From assembly GCA_040753915.1 (NCBI GenBank), contig JBFMDN010000005.1:62001-126000 (forward strand): DNA of 64,000 nt. The letters run 5' to 3'. Shown here piece after piece: positions 7,397-16,223 of this stretch (position 1 is the first letter of the stretch; each line of letters starts with the position of its first letter). The position numbers and the translations under genes are program-made. This stretch comes from JBFMDN01 sp040753915. GTDB lineage: Bacteria > Desulfobacterota > Desulfomonilia > Desulfomonilales > Desulfomonilaceae. A model generated the notes under the pieces. That model searched no databases, was not told the origin of the DNA, and saw only the letters and a program-made list of their open reading frames with translations.

Positions 7397-8680
7397 ATGA
7401 AGTGGAAGGCAAAGGTTCCGACGATCCTGTTAGCCGCGCTGGTCATGGCCGTTCTATGGCTCCCGGTCGCAACGGCCGCGGACCCAATCAAGATCGGCGC
7501 TCCGCTCTCAACCGCGTTTCTTTACGGCTGGGCAGCCGAACGGGGAATAAAGCTCGCGGTTGAAGAAATCAACGCTGCCGGAGGGGTGAAGGTCGGCAAT
7601 GAGCAGAGACCGTTCGAGGTCGAAGTGATCGACACCCGAGACCTCGAGCCGGGTGTGCCGGTAAGCGAAGCGCTCCTCGCAGTAGAAAAGCTCATCTTGG
7701 AGAAAAAGGTCCCCTTCATCGTCGGTGGTCCAGTCCGCTCAGAGGCGGCCCTCGCTGCGATGCCTCTCATCTCCAAACAGAAGGTTGTCTCCATTCTGAC
7801 TACCGGTGCGCTCACCCCCAAATATCACGAGCAAGTGTCAAAGAAGCCGGACGAATTCAAGTATTGCTTCAGAATATCCGGTGAGGCAGGCTGGATGGTA
7901 AAGGGAGAGCTCGTCCCCTGCCTGGACTACATAAACAAAGAATTTGGTTTGAATCGCCTCTTCATCATGGTCCAAGACGTGGCCCACGCTAGAGCCGGCG
8001 GGGGAATCCTGGCAAAGGTGATGAGCGGCAAGGGCTGGACGGTTCTCGGCGAGCCTGTGGTCTTCCCCACGGGTGCGACAGATTTCAGCATGGCGCTCTT
8101 GGATGCCAAGAAACAGAACGCCCAGGTCATAATAATCTGGATGGACATGCCGGAATCTGCAATTCTCCTGAAACAGTGGCACGATAATAAGATCCCTGCC
8201 CTTCCCTTTGGAACCATTATAGCCGCGGCTGAGCAGCCCGGCTTTTGGAAGGCCACAGAAGGTAAGGGAGAATTCTGCCTCGCCAACGTGGTCAATGCCG
8301 GCAACGCGCCCAGCGATGCTACTTCCTGGACCCCGAAATTTGTCGAAGCGTACAAGAAAAAATACGGTATCGAACCCGAAGGATATGGCACTTCCTCGAG
8401 CTACATGGCGGTTTTCGTGCTGAAAGACGCTATTGAGCGCGCGGGGTCTCTGGATCCGGACAAGGTGGTAGACGCTCTGAAGAAGACGGACATGATGGGG
8501 GTATATGGGCGAATACGGTTCGACCCGACGAGCAACCAGATCATCCCGAGTCAAGACCCTCAGGAAGGCGCTGTGGGAACGATATTCCAGTGGCAGGCCG
8601 GAAATCGAGTGGTGGTATTTCCTCCGAAGATCGCGAAAGGCAAGATCCTGCTGCCGCCATGGATGAAGCCGGCAAAGTAG
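7397..8680 (+). CDS. Liv-type ABC transporter substrate-binding protein
   Basis: A 427-residue periplasmic binding protein of the LivJ/LivK (Peripla_BP_6) class. It has a Sec signal peptide (MKWKAK, a hydrophobic stretch, cleavage near ATA-AD at about 29-31), then DPIKIGAPLS, the usual first strand. The family binds branched-chain amino acids, but in anaerobes also aromatic and other carboxylates, so the ligand is open. AAAGGAG lies ahead of the ATG at 7397; the frame extends to 7289 but without a signal peptide at its start. It is first of five transporter genes in the order SBP-H-M-G-F, followed by an acyl-CoA ligase. Confidence 0.88.
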   Translation: MKWKAKVPTILLAALVMAVLWLPVATAADPIKIGAPLSTAFLYGWAAERGIKLAVEEINAAGGVKVGNEQRPFEVEVIDTRDLEPGVPVSEALLAVEKLILEKKVPFIVGGPVRSEAALAAMPLISKQKVVSILTTGALTPKYHEQVSKKPDEFKYCFRISGEAGWMVKGELVPCLDYINKEFGLNRLFIMVQDVAHARAGGGILAKVMSGKGWTVLGEPVVFPTGATDFSMALLDAKKQNAQVIIIWMDMPESAILLKQWHDNKIPALPFGTIIAAAEQPGFWKATEGKGEFCLANVVNAGNAPSDATSWTPKFVEAYKKKYGIEPEGYGTSSSYMAVFVLKDAIERAGSLDPDKVVDALKKTDMMGVYGRIRFDPTSNQIIPSQDPQEGAVGTIFQWQAGNRVVVFPPKIAKGKILLPPWMKPAK

Positions 8681-8900
8681 GTTCACCGATTGCCTGCTAA
8701 CCCATCGTTCGCGGAGGGGGCTGGGACCATGCCCAGGCCGTCGTGCCATGCCTCCTCCACCATGCCCAGAAATCGCAGAGAGTTATACCTCCCGTGCTTG
8801 AACCGAAGAGCGGACCGGCACGGGAGTCGGAGATAACGATTGTAGTTCTTCCCATCACGAGAGCAGGTGGCTCCATCGGAGGGAAACAGAGGCCGGCTGA

Positions 8901-9767
8901 ATGGAAATCATCATCTACGGAATCGTGAACAGTGTCACACTGGCCCTCATGGCCTTGGGATTCACCCTCGTATACGGGGTCAGTCGTCTTCCTAATTTCG
9001 CCCATGGCGCTCTGTACGTCGTCACCGGGTATTTCACCTGGCTCCTTATGAACCGGGTCGGCATGCCGTACATTGTTTCTATGGTCCTGGCGCTGGTATT
9101 GACTGGCATCATCGGTGCTGCAATCTACCAGCTCGTTCTCATTAGAATTCGAGGAATGCCGATCTCCGAGATCATCGCGTCGTACGCCATCGGCCTGGCG
9201 ATCTTGGAAGGTCTTCGTTGGGGCGGTCTCAAGGGAGGAACTTTTACCTTGCCGCCATTCGTAGAGGGCGCCACCATGCTCCTAGGGGTCTCTGTTGACT
9301 ATCAGCGATTAATCGTTGTGGGACTGGGAGCTGCTCTCCTGGCCGTATTATGGCTCTTCGTCAACGGGACTCGTCTCGGTCTGGCTCTGAAAGGGATGGC
9401 CCAGGACGAACGAGCGGCCATGACGCTAGGCATAGACTCGGACCGCATGGCTGTGGCCGCTATGGCCCTCGGGTCGGTGCTGGCAGGAGCCGCTGCTCTC
9501 GTCCTATTTCCCCTCGGGAGCATAGTCGTCGAAGCCGGGTATCATGTGCTCATCATGGCCGTGGCGGTGTGTATCGTAGGGGGATTGGGGAGCTGGAACG
9601 GAGCAATCCTGGCCGCTTTCCTGATCGGATTCGCCCAAATACTGACCGTGAAGTACCTGGGAACGCATTTCCAAGTAGTGGTAGCCTTGCTTGCCATCAT
9701 AATTACCCTCATTGTGCGGCCCAGCGGTTTGTTCGGGCGTCAAAAAGAACTCGAAGAAAGGGTGTGA
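8901..9767 (+). CDS. livH: Liv-type ABC permease, LivH subunit
   Basis: A 288-residue inner-membrane protein with about eight hydrophobic segments and the LivH landmarks: an N-terminal GFTLVYGVSRLPNFAHGALY segment and a C-terminal GGLGSWNGAILAA loop (the cytoplasmic coupling region). It pairs with the LivM protein two bases downstream to form the channel. The 220 bases between the binding-protein gene and this gene hold no gene or clear promoter, so read-through from upstream is likely. Confidence 0.9.
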   Translation: MEIIIYGIVNSVTLALMALGFTLVYGVSRLPNFAHGALYVVTGYFTWLLMNRVGMPYIVSMVLALVLTGIIGAAIYQLVLIRIRGMPISEIIASYAIGLAILEGLRWGGLKGGTFTLPPFVEGATMLLGVSVDYQRLIVVGLGAALLAVLWLFVNGTRLGLALKGMAQDERAAMTLGIDSDRMAVAAMALGSVLAGAAALVLFPLGSIVVEAGYHVLIMAVAVCIVGGLGSWNGAILAAFLIGFAQILTVKYLGTHFQVVVALLAIIITLIVRPSGLFGRQKELEERV

Positions 9768-9769
9768 GC

Positions 9770-10795
9770 ATGTCGGCCGAACACAGGGACCGGCGAAAGG
9801 AACGGCTGGATAGAGGCATTAAGGTTCGCACCGATGGTGTGTACGCAATATCGTCGTGGAAGGAGATCACCTACTTGCTCGCCCCTCGCGTCTTGCTTAT
9901 CGGGGGGCTCCTTCTTGCTCCGCTCATCTTGTCTCCCTTTCCCTATTGGCAGCGAGTCATCTCGATCATCGCCATATATGCCCTCTTGGCCATTGGTTTC
10001 GACTTCTTGGCCAATTTCGTGGGGTTGGTGTCTTTGGGCGGTGGATTCTACATCGGCGTGGGAGCGTACATTGCGGCGTTGCTCAATTCAGAGCTGGGAC
10101 TACCTCCCATGTGGACGATTCCGGCCGCCACGTTCTTTGGAGCCGGGATCTGCACGGCTCTATTTCTCCCATGTCTGCCGCTGAGAGGGGTGTATTTCGC
10201 TATAGTGAGCCTTATGTATCCGCTTCTTGCCGCACGGCTTATCGAAGCGTTTGATCTCTTCGGTGGTACGGACGGGATCCTAGGTGTCTCCGGCTTCTCC
10301 AGCCCGTGGACGGAACGGTACTTGCTCATAACGAGCGTTCTTGTGGCAGCGTTCGCATTACGACGGCTTATCAACGCTGCGGACGTTGGGCTCGTGTTTC
10401 GAGGGGTCAAAGATAACGATCAGGCGGTCCGAGCCTCAGGAATAAACATCACGACGTACAAAGCGCTTGGGGTATTCATCGCATCCGCGCTGGGATGCCT
10501 TGGAGGAGCCTGTTTATCGCATATCTACATGTGGGCAGGTCTCTCCCAGTTCGCCCTGGACTTCTCCATCATTCCCATTGCCGCGACGGTGGTGGGTGGC
10601 GGTGGCACTCTCATCGGTCCGGTACTCGGGTGTCTAATCCTCGTGCCGATCTCCGAGGTCTTGCGGGATTTCGGCACGCTGCGCATCGCAGTGTACGCGA
10701 TTATCCTCACCGGATTCATCGTGTTCAAGAGTGAGGGGATCATGTTGTACGCGACCAGGAAGTACCAGCAGTTCGAGCGATGGGTAGAAATCTGA
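9770..10795 (+). CDS. livM: Liv-type ABC permease, LivM subunit
   Basis: A 341-residue membrane permease of the LivM class. A polar N-terminal stretch of about 35 residues is followed by eight to ten hydrophobic segments, the FLANFVGLVSLGGGFYIGVG block typical of LivM, and a GGGGTLIGPVLGC coupling loop. The frame is open back to 9350 in the region of livH, but the ATG at 9770, two bases after the livH stop, is the start that fits the family. It forms the heteromeric channel with LivH. Confidence 0.9.
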   Translation: MSAEHRDRRKERLDRGIKVRTDGVYAISSWKEITYLLAPRVLLIGGLLLAPLILSPFPYWQRVISIIAIYALLAIGFDFLANFVGLVSLGGGFYIGVGAYIAALLNSELGLPPMWTIPAATFFGAGICTALFLPCLPLRGVYFAIVSLMYPLLAARLIEAFDLFGGTDGILGVSGFSSPWTERYLLITSVLVAAFALRRLINAADVGLVFRGVKDNDQAVRASGINITTYKALGVFIASALGCLGGACLSHIYMWAGLSQFALDFSIIPIAATVVGGGGTLIGPVLGCLILVPISEVLRDFGTLRIAVYAIILTGFIVFKSEGIMLYATRKYQQFERWVEI

Positions 10796-10889
10796 TCCCC
10801 TGATCGGAGGGCTCAAGCGAGCTCCAGGCAGGGAGGTCCCACACAAACCGTTGCAATGGCATGAAGAGCGCAATTAGATTGGCGGTACC

Positions 10890-11672
10890 ATGACTCGAGA
10901 ACCGATATTACAGGTCAAAGGGATCAGCAAGAGCTTTGGCGGTGTCCTTGCCCTATCGGCAATGGATCTCGAGGTATATCCTGGGGATATCCTCGGGATC
11001 ATCGGGCCGAACGGGTCCGGGAAAACCACCCTCGTGAACGTCATCACGGGCTTCGTTACCGCAGACAGAGGCAACGTAATCTTCAAGGGCAAAGACATTA
11101 CCAATTGGAAGCCCCACAAGATTGCGGACATGGGACTCACCAGAACCTTTCAGGTTATGCGTCCGTACTTCAGCTTGCCGGCGTTCAAGAACCTGATCGT
11201 CCCCTTGTTCTCTCCCCGGGCCCGACGCACGGGAGGCTGGCGTGGGGGCGGAAAACTCGGAAGCCGAGACACCGTGGCAGTTGACATTCTCGAGGAGATC
11301 GGATTCGAACGGGACTCCTACGTGCCGTACAAGACTGCCTCCTCGCTGCCAACCGGGTATTTGAAGCGGCTTGAGCTCGCCAGGTGCCTGGCTCTGAGAC
11401 CTGACATCATCCTCTGTGACGAGGTGTTTTCGGGTCTGAGCATGAGCGAGATGGCAAGCATGGTTCCTCTGATGGAGAGGTTGCAAATGGAGGGAATCAC
11501 CCTAGTCATGGTTGAGCACCGCCTGCGAGAGCTGTTCCGACTCGCTAATCGGGTCATGGTGCTCAATTTCGGATGCAAGATCGCAGAGGGCACATCGGAC
11601 GAGGTCATGGAGCACAAAGAAGTTAAAGAGGCGTATTTCGGATCCGAGGAAGGAGTGGCCGGCTATGTTTGA
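10890..11672 (+). CDS. livG: Liv-type ABC ATPase, LivG subunit
   Basis: A 260-residue cytosolic ATPase. Walker A is GPNGSGKTT at about residues 35-43; Walker B is IILCDEVFSGLS. The signature is LPTGYLKRLE, a variant of LSGGQ close to the LPxGxxRRLE form usual in LivG. The C-terminus has the LivG extension ending EAYFG. It energises LivH/LivM together with LivF. Its stop overlaps the livF start by 8 bp, indicating coupled translation. Confidence 0.9.
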   Translation: MTREPILQVKGISKSFGGVLALSAMDLEVYPGDILGIIGPNGSGKTTLVNVITGFVTADRGNVIFKGKDITNWKPHKIADMGLTRTFQVMRPYFSLPAFKNLIVPLFSPRARRTGGWRGGGKLGSRDTVAVDILEEIGFERDSYVPYKTASSLPTGYLKRLELARCLALRPDIILCDEVFSGLSMSEMASMVPLMERLQMEGITLVMVEHRLRELFRLANRVMVLNFGCKIAEGTSDEVMEHKEVKEAYFGSEEGVAGYV

Positions 11673-12411
11673 TGCAAAAGGACTCATGGTCTTTTACGAA
11701 AACATGCTGGCCCTCAACAACGTGAGCCTGACGTGTGAAGCAGAAAAGATTGTCGGCGTCTTCGGGGCAAATAGCGCGGGCAAGTCCACTCTGATGTACA
11801 CCCTGTCCGGAATCATGGAGGACATCCAGCGAAAAGAAGAGATGGCCGGCGGTGAGCGGATCACGATACGGGGAGAGATCCGTTTCAACGGACGAGACAT
11901 CACTGCAGCGAAGCCTTCCGTCAGGGCACGCGCGGGAATAATACTCTGCCCGGAGCGGCGGAGAATATTCCCCGAAAGCACCGTGGTTGAGAACCTCAAG
12001 ATCGGGGGGTACTTGGCCACGAGGAGGCAGTCTGCTGAAACGCTCGAATATGTCTTTGGCATGTTTCCTGCGCTCGAACGTCTTTCCGGCAGGCTGGGCG
12101 GATTTCTCAGTGGCGGCGAACAGCAAATGCTCGCTATCGGCAGGGCCCTCATGGCTCAACCGAAATTACTGCTCCTGGATGAGCCTCTCCTGGGCCTCAG
12201 TCCGGTGATACAGTACCTGCTGGCCAAGTCAATAAAAGAAATACGGGACCAGAGGCACATGGCGATCATTGTGTCCGAGCAGTACGCAAGACCCATCATG
12301 CCCATAATCGATTACGGGTACATTCTGGAAAACGGTTCCGCAGTTGTGGAGGGGACCCGTGATGATCTCATGAACAATCCGGACGTGAAAGCAGCGTACT
12401 TCGGAACCTAG
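11665..12411 (+). CDS. livF: Liv-type ABC ATPase, LivF subunit
   Basis: A 248-residue ATPase. Walker A is GANSAGKST (Ser in place of the usual Gly in GANGAGK), the signature is LSGGEQQ, and Walker B is LLLLDEPLLGLSP, all LivF-like. It carries an insertion of about 15 residues after the Walker A helix (DIQRKEEMAGGERI), longer than usual. AGGAG at 11651-11655 supports the ATG at 11665 inside the end of livG. Last gene of the transporter set. Confidence 0.9.
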   Translation: MFDAKGLMVFYENMLALNNVSLTCEAEKIVGVFGANSAGKSTLMYTLSGIMEDIQRKEEMAGGERITIRGEIRFNGRDITAAKPSVRARAGIILCPERRRIFPESTVVENLKIGGYLATRRQSAETLEYVFGMFPALERLSGRLGGFLSGGEQQMLAIGRALMAQPKLLLLDEPLLGLSPVIQYLLAKSIKEIRDQRHMAIIVSEQYARPIMPIIDYGYILENGSAVVEGTRDDLMNNPDVKAAYFGT

Positions 12412-12512
12412 GGTGGCGTTCCGGAAGTCGGGTGCTTTGTTACCATTGCGAAGACTGCCATGCACATTATTTCATGCGTGGGAGCACAAGCCGTCACCGA
12501 TGGTCAAATTAT

Positions 12513-12543
12513 CCTGAGAGGGGAGAATGTTGCCCTCTCTCAG
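12513..12543 (+). other. strong hairpin before the acyl-CoA ligase gene
   Basis: CCTGAGAGGGG and CCCTCTCTCAGG pair with a single bulged base around a 9-nt loop. No T-tract follows, so it is not a classical terminator. It lies 30 bases before the ligase start and may set the ratio between transporter and ligase expression or protect an mRNA end. Confidence 0.5.
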
Positions 12544-12572
12544 GAACGTGACTCCAGCGAGGAGAACCGGCA

Positions 12573-14219
12573 ATGCAACAAGAGACGACGTTGACCCGCT
12601 TCGAGCAAGCGTGTGCGAAGTATCCCAATAACAAGGCTGTTATATTCCTGGGGGATGCGTTCACGTATAGGGAGCTGAAAGACCGAGTAGACCGATTCGC
12701 CACGGGCCTCGCGGGCTTGGGAATCCGGAAGGGTGACCGAGTCCTCGTGTACCTGAGCAATTCCATACAATTCGTCGTCGCATTCCTTGCTGCCCAGAAG
12801 ATCGGTGCTGTGGTCGTATTGGTGTCTCCCATCTACACCTCGCATGAGATCCAGTACATGGTCAAAGATTCCGGGGCGAAAACCATCATCTGCCATGACA
12901 CCAACTTCGGGTACGTCCAGGAGATCCTCCCGCAAACGGAGATCGAGCACGTTATCGTCACGAACCTCCTGGACATGGTTTCGCTACCCAAGCGCATTGT
13001 GGCCTTTCTGTTTGACAAAGCTCCTCACGGCAAGGTCAGCAAGGGCCCGAAAACGATATGGTTCAACACGCTTCTCAAATCGGAGCCGAATCCGCCCCAC
13101 GTGGACATCGACCCGATAAGGGATCTCTCCTACATTCTCTATACTGGAGGCACGACCGGATTTCCGAAAGGAGTACCGGGAAATCACTGGGGGCACACAT
13201 CCTACGTGAATGATGTGAGCGATGTTGTCTTCAAGGGCCATCTTCGCCCTGGAGAAGACACATACATCGCGGTGAACCCTTTGTTCCACATTATGGCTCT
13301 GGGACTGTTTATGGCCATCGGTCTCAATCAGGGCAACACCACCGTGCTCATGCCCGTACCCCAGGTGGACTCAATACTTGCGTGTATCGAGCGATACCGC
13401 GTGCGGTGGATGCTCGGCGTGCCAGCCCTATACAGAATGATTCTCGAGAACGACCGACAGGAAACATACGATTTGAGCTCTCTTCGCTACTGCTATTGTG
13501 GTGGAGACGTGCTGCCTCGCGAGGTCCTCGCGCGCTGGAAGGAACGGGTCGGTGTCCCCATCTATCAGGTGTACGGGTCGACGGAAGCCGGGCACGTGGC
13601 CTACAACATGCCGGACGCAGGAGAACCGGCGTCAATGTCCGTCGGCACCCCCCTCCCCTCCCGACGGACGAAGATCGTGGATCCGGACACTCTCGAGCCA
13701 GTTCCACAAGGAGAAGTGGGAGAACTGATGATCACCTCCGATCATGCGGTGAAGGAGTACCTCAACAAACCCCAGGAGACTGAAGAAGCATTCGTCCGTC
13801 TGAACGGCGAAGTCTACTACCGGACCAGAGACTTTGTGAGAGCCGGAACGGACGGGCAGATCTATTATGTGGAGCGTTCCGCGGACATCCTCAAGCACAA
13901 GGGGTACCGCGTATCGGCTTCGGAAGTGGAAGCAGTCTTGCAGGACCATCCTGTGGTTGTGGGCGCCTGCGTGGTGGGCGTTCCGGACCGGAAAGTGGGG
14001 GAGCGCATCAAGGCTATCGTAGTCCTGAAGGACGATGCCAAAGGAGTGGGAGCCGCGGAGCTCATAAACTTCTGCTCCACTAGGTTGGCATCGTACAAGG
14101 TTCCTTCATACATCGAATTCAGGGACATGCTCCCCAAATCGAAGGTCGGCAAACTCCTGCGAAGAGAGATCCGCGACGAGGAGCGCCGAAAACAGGAGAA
14201 AGCAAAACGCAAGAGTTGA
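12573..14219 (+). CDS. AMP-forming acyl-CoA synthetase
   Basis: A 548-residue member of the ANL superfamily that activates a carboxylic acid to its CoA thioester through an acyl-adenylate. The P-loop-like motif is YTGGTTGFPKG (residues about 190-200), the A5 motif is YGSTEAGH, the C-terminal hinge lies in the YRTRD...ERSADILKHKGYRVS region, and the conserved lysine near the end is in KSKVGKLLRRE. GAGGAG precedes the ATG. It follows a Liv-type importer by 160 bases, so it probably activates what that importer brings in. The substrate cannot be fixed from sequence. Confidence 0.88.
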   Translation: MQQETTLTRFEQACAKYPNNKAVIFLGDAFTYRELKDRVDRFATGLAGLGIRKGDRVLVYLSNSIQFVVAFLAAQKIGAVVVLVSPIYTSHEIQYMVKDSGAKTIICHDTNFGYVQEILPQTEIEHVIVTNLLDMVSLPKRIVAFLFDKAPHGKVSKGPKTIWFNTLLKSEPNPPHVDIDPIRDLSYILYTGGTTGFPKGVPGNHWGHTSYVNDVSDVVFKGHLRPGEDTYIAVNPLFHIMALGLFMAIGLNQGNTTVLMPVPQVDSILACIERYRVRWMLGVPALYRMILENDRQETYDLSSLRYCYCGGDVLPREVLARWKERVGVPIYQVYGSTEAGHVAYNMPDAGEPASMSVGTPLPSRRTKIVDPDTLEPVPQGEVGELMITSDHAVKEYLNKPQETEEAFVRLNGEVYYRTRDFVRAGTDGQIYYVERSADILKHKGYRVSASEVEAVLQDHPVVVGACVVGVPDRKVGERIKAIVVLKDDAKGVGAAELINFCSTRLASYKVPSYIEFRDMLPKSKVGKLLRREIRDEERRKQEKAKRKS

Positions 14220-14698
14220 ACCTGACCAGACAGATCACTGACATGGAGGCGCCGCGCGCGGTGACTCCGTTTGGGGGGCTAAATGCCTTTCCCGATTTCA
14301 ACTGACGGGAGCCCCCCTGTACGAATCGTTCTCTGAACGCGCCCCGGCAATCTAGCCCGTCGTATAGTCACGTCCAGCGACTCCCAACACTATTCCATCC
14401 TGCCGACCTTTCGAGGTGACGCACTTCTCAAAGGTGAGAATCAACGGCCCGTTCCCGCGAGAAGTGGCTCTCGAATCACCATCAACCATTGACAAGAGGC
14501 CCCAGCCCACCTTCGCTCTGACGTTCGAGCTGGCATTGATGTTGGCGGTGATTGGAAGGCTGGGTCTGCCACATTGATCTGTGGGAGATTTTTTGGGGGA
14601 GGTGTGAGAAATTTCTTGACACTTCTAGATGACTGTATGACTATATGACTTAGCAGCCCGGCCACCTGACACCACCTTCCGCGGCAGGAGACTCTCAC
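14220..14698. other. intergenic region before the methyltransferase operon
   Basis: No gene. Near its end is TTGACA at 14616-14621 with only weak -10 options, overlapping a run of three ATGACT direct repeats, at 14629, 14637 and 14645, spaced exactly 8 bp apart. No cobalamin-riboswitch features could be recognised. Confidence 0.5.
14616..14650 (+). promoter_or_regulatory. candidate promoter/regulator site with three ATGACT repeats
   Basis: TTGACA is followed by ATGACT repeated three times with an 8-bp period. The best -10 at 17-bp spacing is GACTAT, which is poor, so an activator binding the repeats would be needed if this is the promoter of the operon starting at 14699. Confidence 0.35.
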
Positions 14699-15511
14699 AT
14701 GATTGTCATCGGTGAAAAAATCAACGGAACCAGGAAACAAGTCGCGCACGCCATACAGGAGCGTGATGCTGATTTCATCCGCGATCTGGCTATGCGCCAG
14801 TATGAAAATGGTGCCACCTATCTCGATGTTAACGCTGGCACCTTGCCGCAACATGAGCCTGAAGACATGGCCTGGCTTGTGGAGATCGTTCAGGAAGCAG
14901 CGCCCGAGGCCATTACCTGTCTGGACAGCGCGAACGATAAGGCGCTCCGGGCTGGAATTCTCAAGACAGCCAAGACACCCATGCTCAATTCTCTCAGTGG
15001 AGAGCAGTTCCGAATCGACACGGTGTTGCCTTTGGCACGGGAGTTCAAGACCGAGCTCATCGTTCTCCCCTTGGACGACTCCGGCATCCCGCGAACCAGG
15101 GACGGTCGCATGGACATCGTGCGCCGCCTCGTGACTTTGACCAGAGAGGCAGGGCTACCGGACGAAAAGCTGTTCATCGATCCGCTGGTCATGGCGATTG
15201 CTACGGGTACTGAAAACGGGAACATCACCCTGGAAACGTGTCGCTCCATACGAGCGGAATTCCCGGCCGCGCACCTCACGTGCGGCCTCTCCAATATTTC
15301 GTTCGGGATGCCTCTGCGAGGAGTTCTGAACCAGGCGTTCATGGCACTTCTCATCCAAGCGGGGATGGACAGTGTCATCATCAATCCCGACGATCGAGAG
15401 CTCAGGGGGATCATGATGGCTGCCGAGACGCTCTTGGGAAGGGACCGTCACTGTATGAACTTCAACCGGGCTTTCAGGGCCGGAAAAATAGGGCCGAAGC
15501 CGACTTCATGA
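14699..15511 (+). CDS. pterin-binding methyltransferase (methyl-corrinoid:tetrahydrofolate type)
   Basis: A 270-residue TIM-barrel of the pterin-binding (MeTr/DHPS-like) family. Landmarks are IGEKINGT at the start, YLDVNAGT on the second strand, LPLDDSG, and CGLSNISFGMPLR, the block typical of MtgA/MtvA/AcsE-type enzymes. The family moves a methyl group between a corrinoid protein and tetrahydrofolate. It is followed at once by a corrinoid protein and a UroD-like methyltransferase, so here it most likely takes methyl from the corrinoid protein to the folate pool. AGGAG precedes the ATG by 8 bases. Confidence 0.88.
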   Translation: MIVIGEKINGTRKQVAHAIQERDADFIRDLAMRQYENGATYLDVNAGTLPQHEPEDMAWLVEIVQEAAPEAITCLDSANDKALRAGILKTAKTPMLNSLSGEQFRIDTVLPLAREFKTELIVLPLDDSGIPRTRDGRMDIVRRLVTLTREAGLPDEKLFIDPLVMAIATGTENGNITLETCRSIRAEFPAAHLTCGLSNISFGMPLRGVLNQAFMALLIQAGMDSVIINPDDRELRGIMMAAETLLGRDRHCMNFNRAFRAGKIGPKPTS

Positions 15512-15569
15512 GAACCCGAGCTTGTACCGGCCCTGCCAGCACTACAATCCCATAACGGAGGGACAAGAC

Positions 15570-16205
15570 ATGCAAGAGCTCGTAAATGCGGTAGCAGAAA
15601 TGATGGAGGAGCAAGCCGCGGCCCTCACCAAGAAGTATCTGGCCGAGGGTGTTGCACCGCTGGAAATCCTGAATGCGTATAAGGAGGCGCTCGCTATAGT
15701 TGGAAAGCGTTTCGAGGAAGGATCCTATTTCGTGCCGGAGCTGATCTTGGCTGGAGAGATGATGAAGCACGCGGCCGAGCTCATCAAGCCTCATATGGGC
15801 GACGGGAAAGGTGCTTCGGGAGCGAAGAAGGTCGGCAAATTCCTCCTGGGCACCGTGGAAGGAGACATCCATGACATAGGAAAGGATATGGTTCACATGC
15901 TCATGGAAATCAACGGGTTCGAGGTCAGAGACTTGGGTGTCGACGTGCCTGCCAAGCGGTTCTGTGACGAGTACAGGGACTTCCAGCCGGACATCGTCGG
16001 CCTGAGCGGCCTACTGACCCTGTCGTATGACTCCATGAAGGCAGTGGTCGATGGGTTAAAAGAAATCGGAGTCCGTGACAAGGTGAAGGTGATTATCGGC
16101 GGCGGTCAGGTGGACGAGAGAGCGTGCAAGTATGTAGAAGCCGACGCGTGGGTCACCGATGCGGTAGCCGGCCTGAAATGCGCTCTGCAGTGGATCGAGC
16201 ACTGA
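15570..16205 (+). CDS. corrinoid-binding methyltransfer protein
   Basis: A 211-residue two-domain protein. Residues about 1-85 are the helical B12-binding cap (methionine-synthase cap type). The rest is a Rossmann B12-binding domain with the lower-axial-ligand motif GDIHDIGKD (DxHxxG) near residues 99-107, then LGVDVP, GLSGLLTLS and IGGGQVDE. It carries the methyl group on cobalt between the UroD-like enzyme (substrate side) and the pterin methyltransferase. The start at 15570 is preferred over 15522 because GGAGGG lies just ahead. It sits between those two genes with short spacers. Confidence 0.9.
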   Translation: MQELVNAVAEMMEEQAAALTKKYLAEGVAPLEILNAYKEALAIVGKRFEEGSYFVPELILAGEMMKHAAELIKPHMGDGKGASGAKKVGKFLLGTVEGDIHDIGKDMVHMLMEINGFEVRDLGVDVPAKRFCDEYRDFQPDIVGLSGLLTLSYDSMKAVVDGLKEIGVRDKVKVIIGGGQVDERACKYVEADAWVTDAVAGLKCALQWIEH

Positions 16206-16223
16206 GCCTACGGGAGGGCGAAA

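Noticed and set aside
9350..9769. 140-residue N-terminal extension of livM in the ORF sense
   Set aside because: It lies wholly inside livH in another frame and has a shadow-type Arg/Ser composition; the ATG at 9770 fits the family.
12513..12543. Intrinsic terminator after livF
   Set aside because: The stem is strong but there is no T-tract, and it is close to the next ribosome site, so it is listed as a hairpin only.
14220..14698. Cobalamin riboswitch before the corrinoid operon
   Set aside because: I could not find a B12-box or the expected helices; only the ATGACT repeats stand out.
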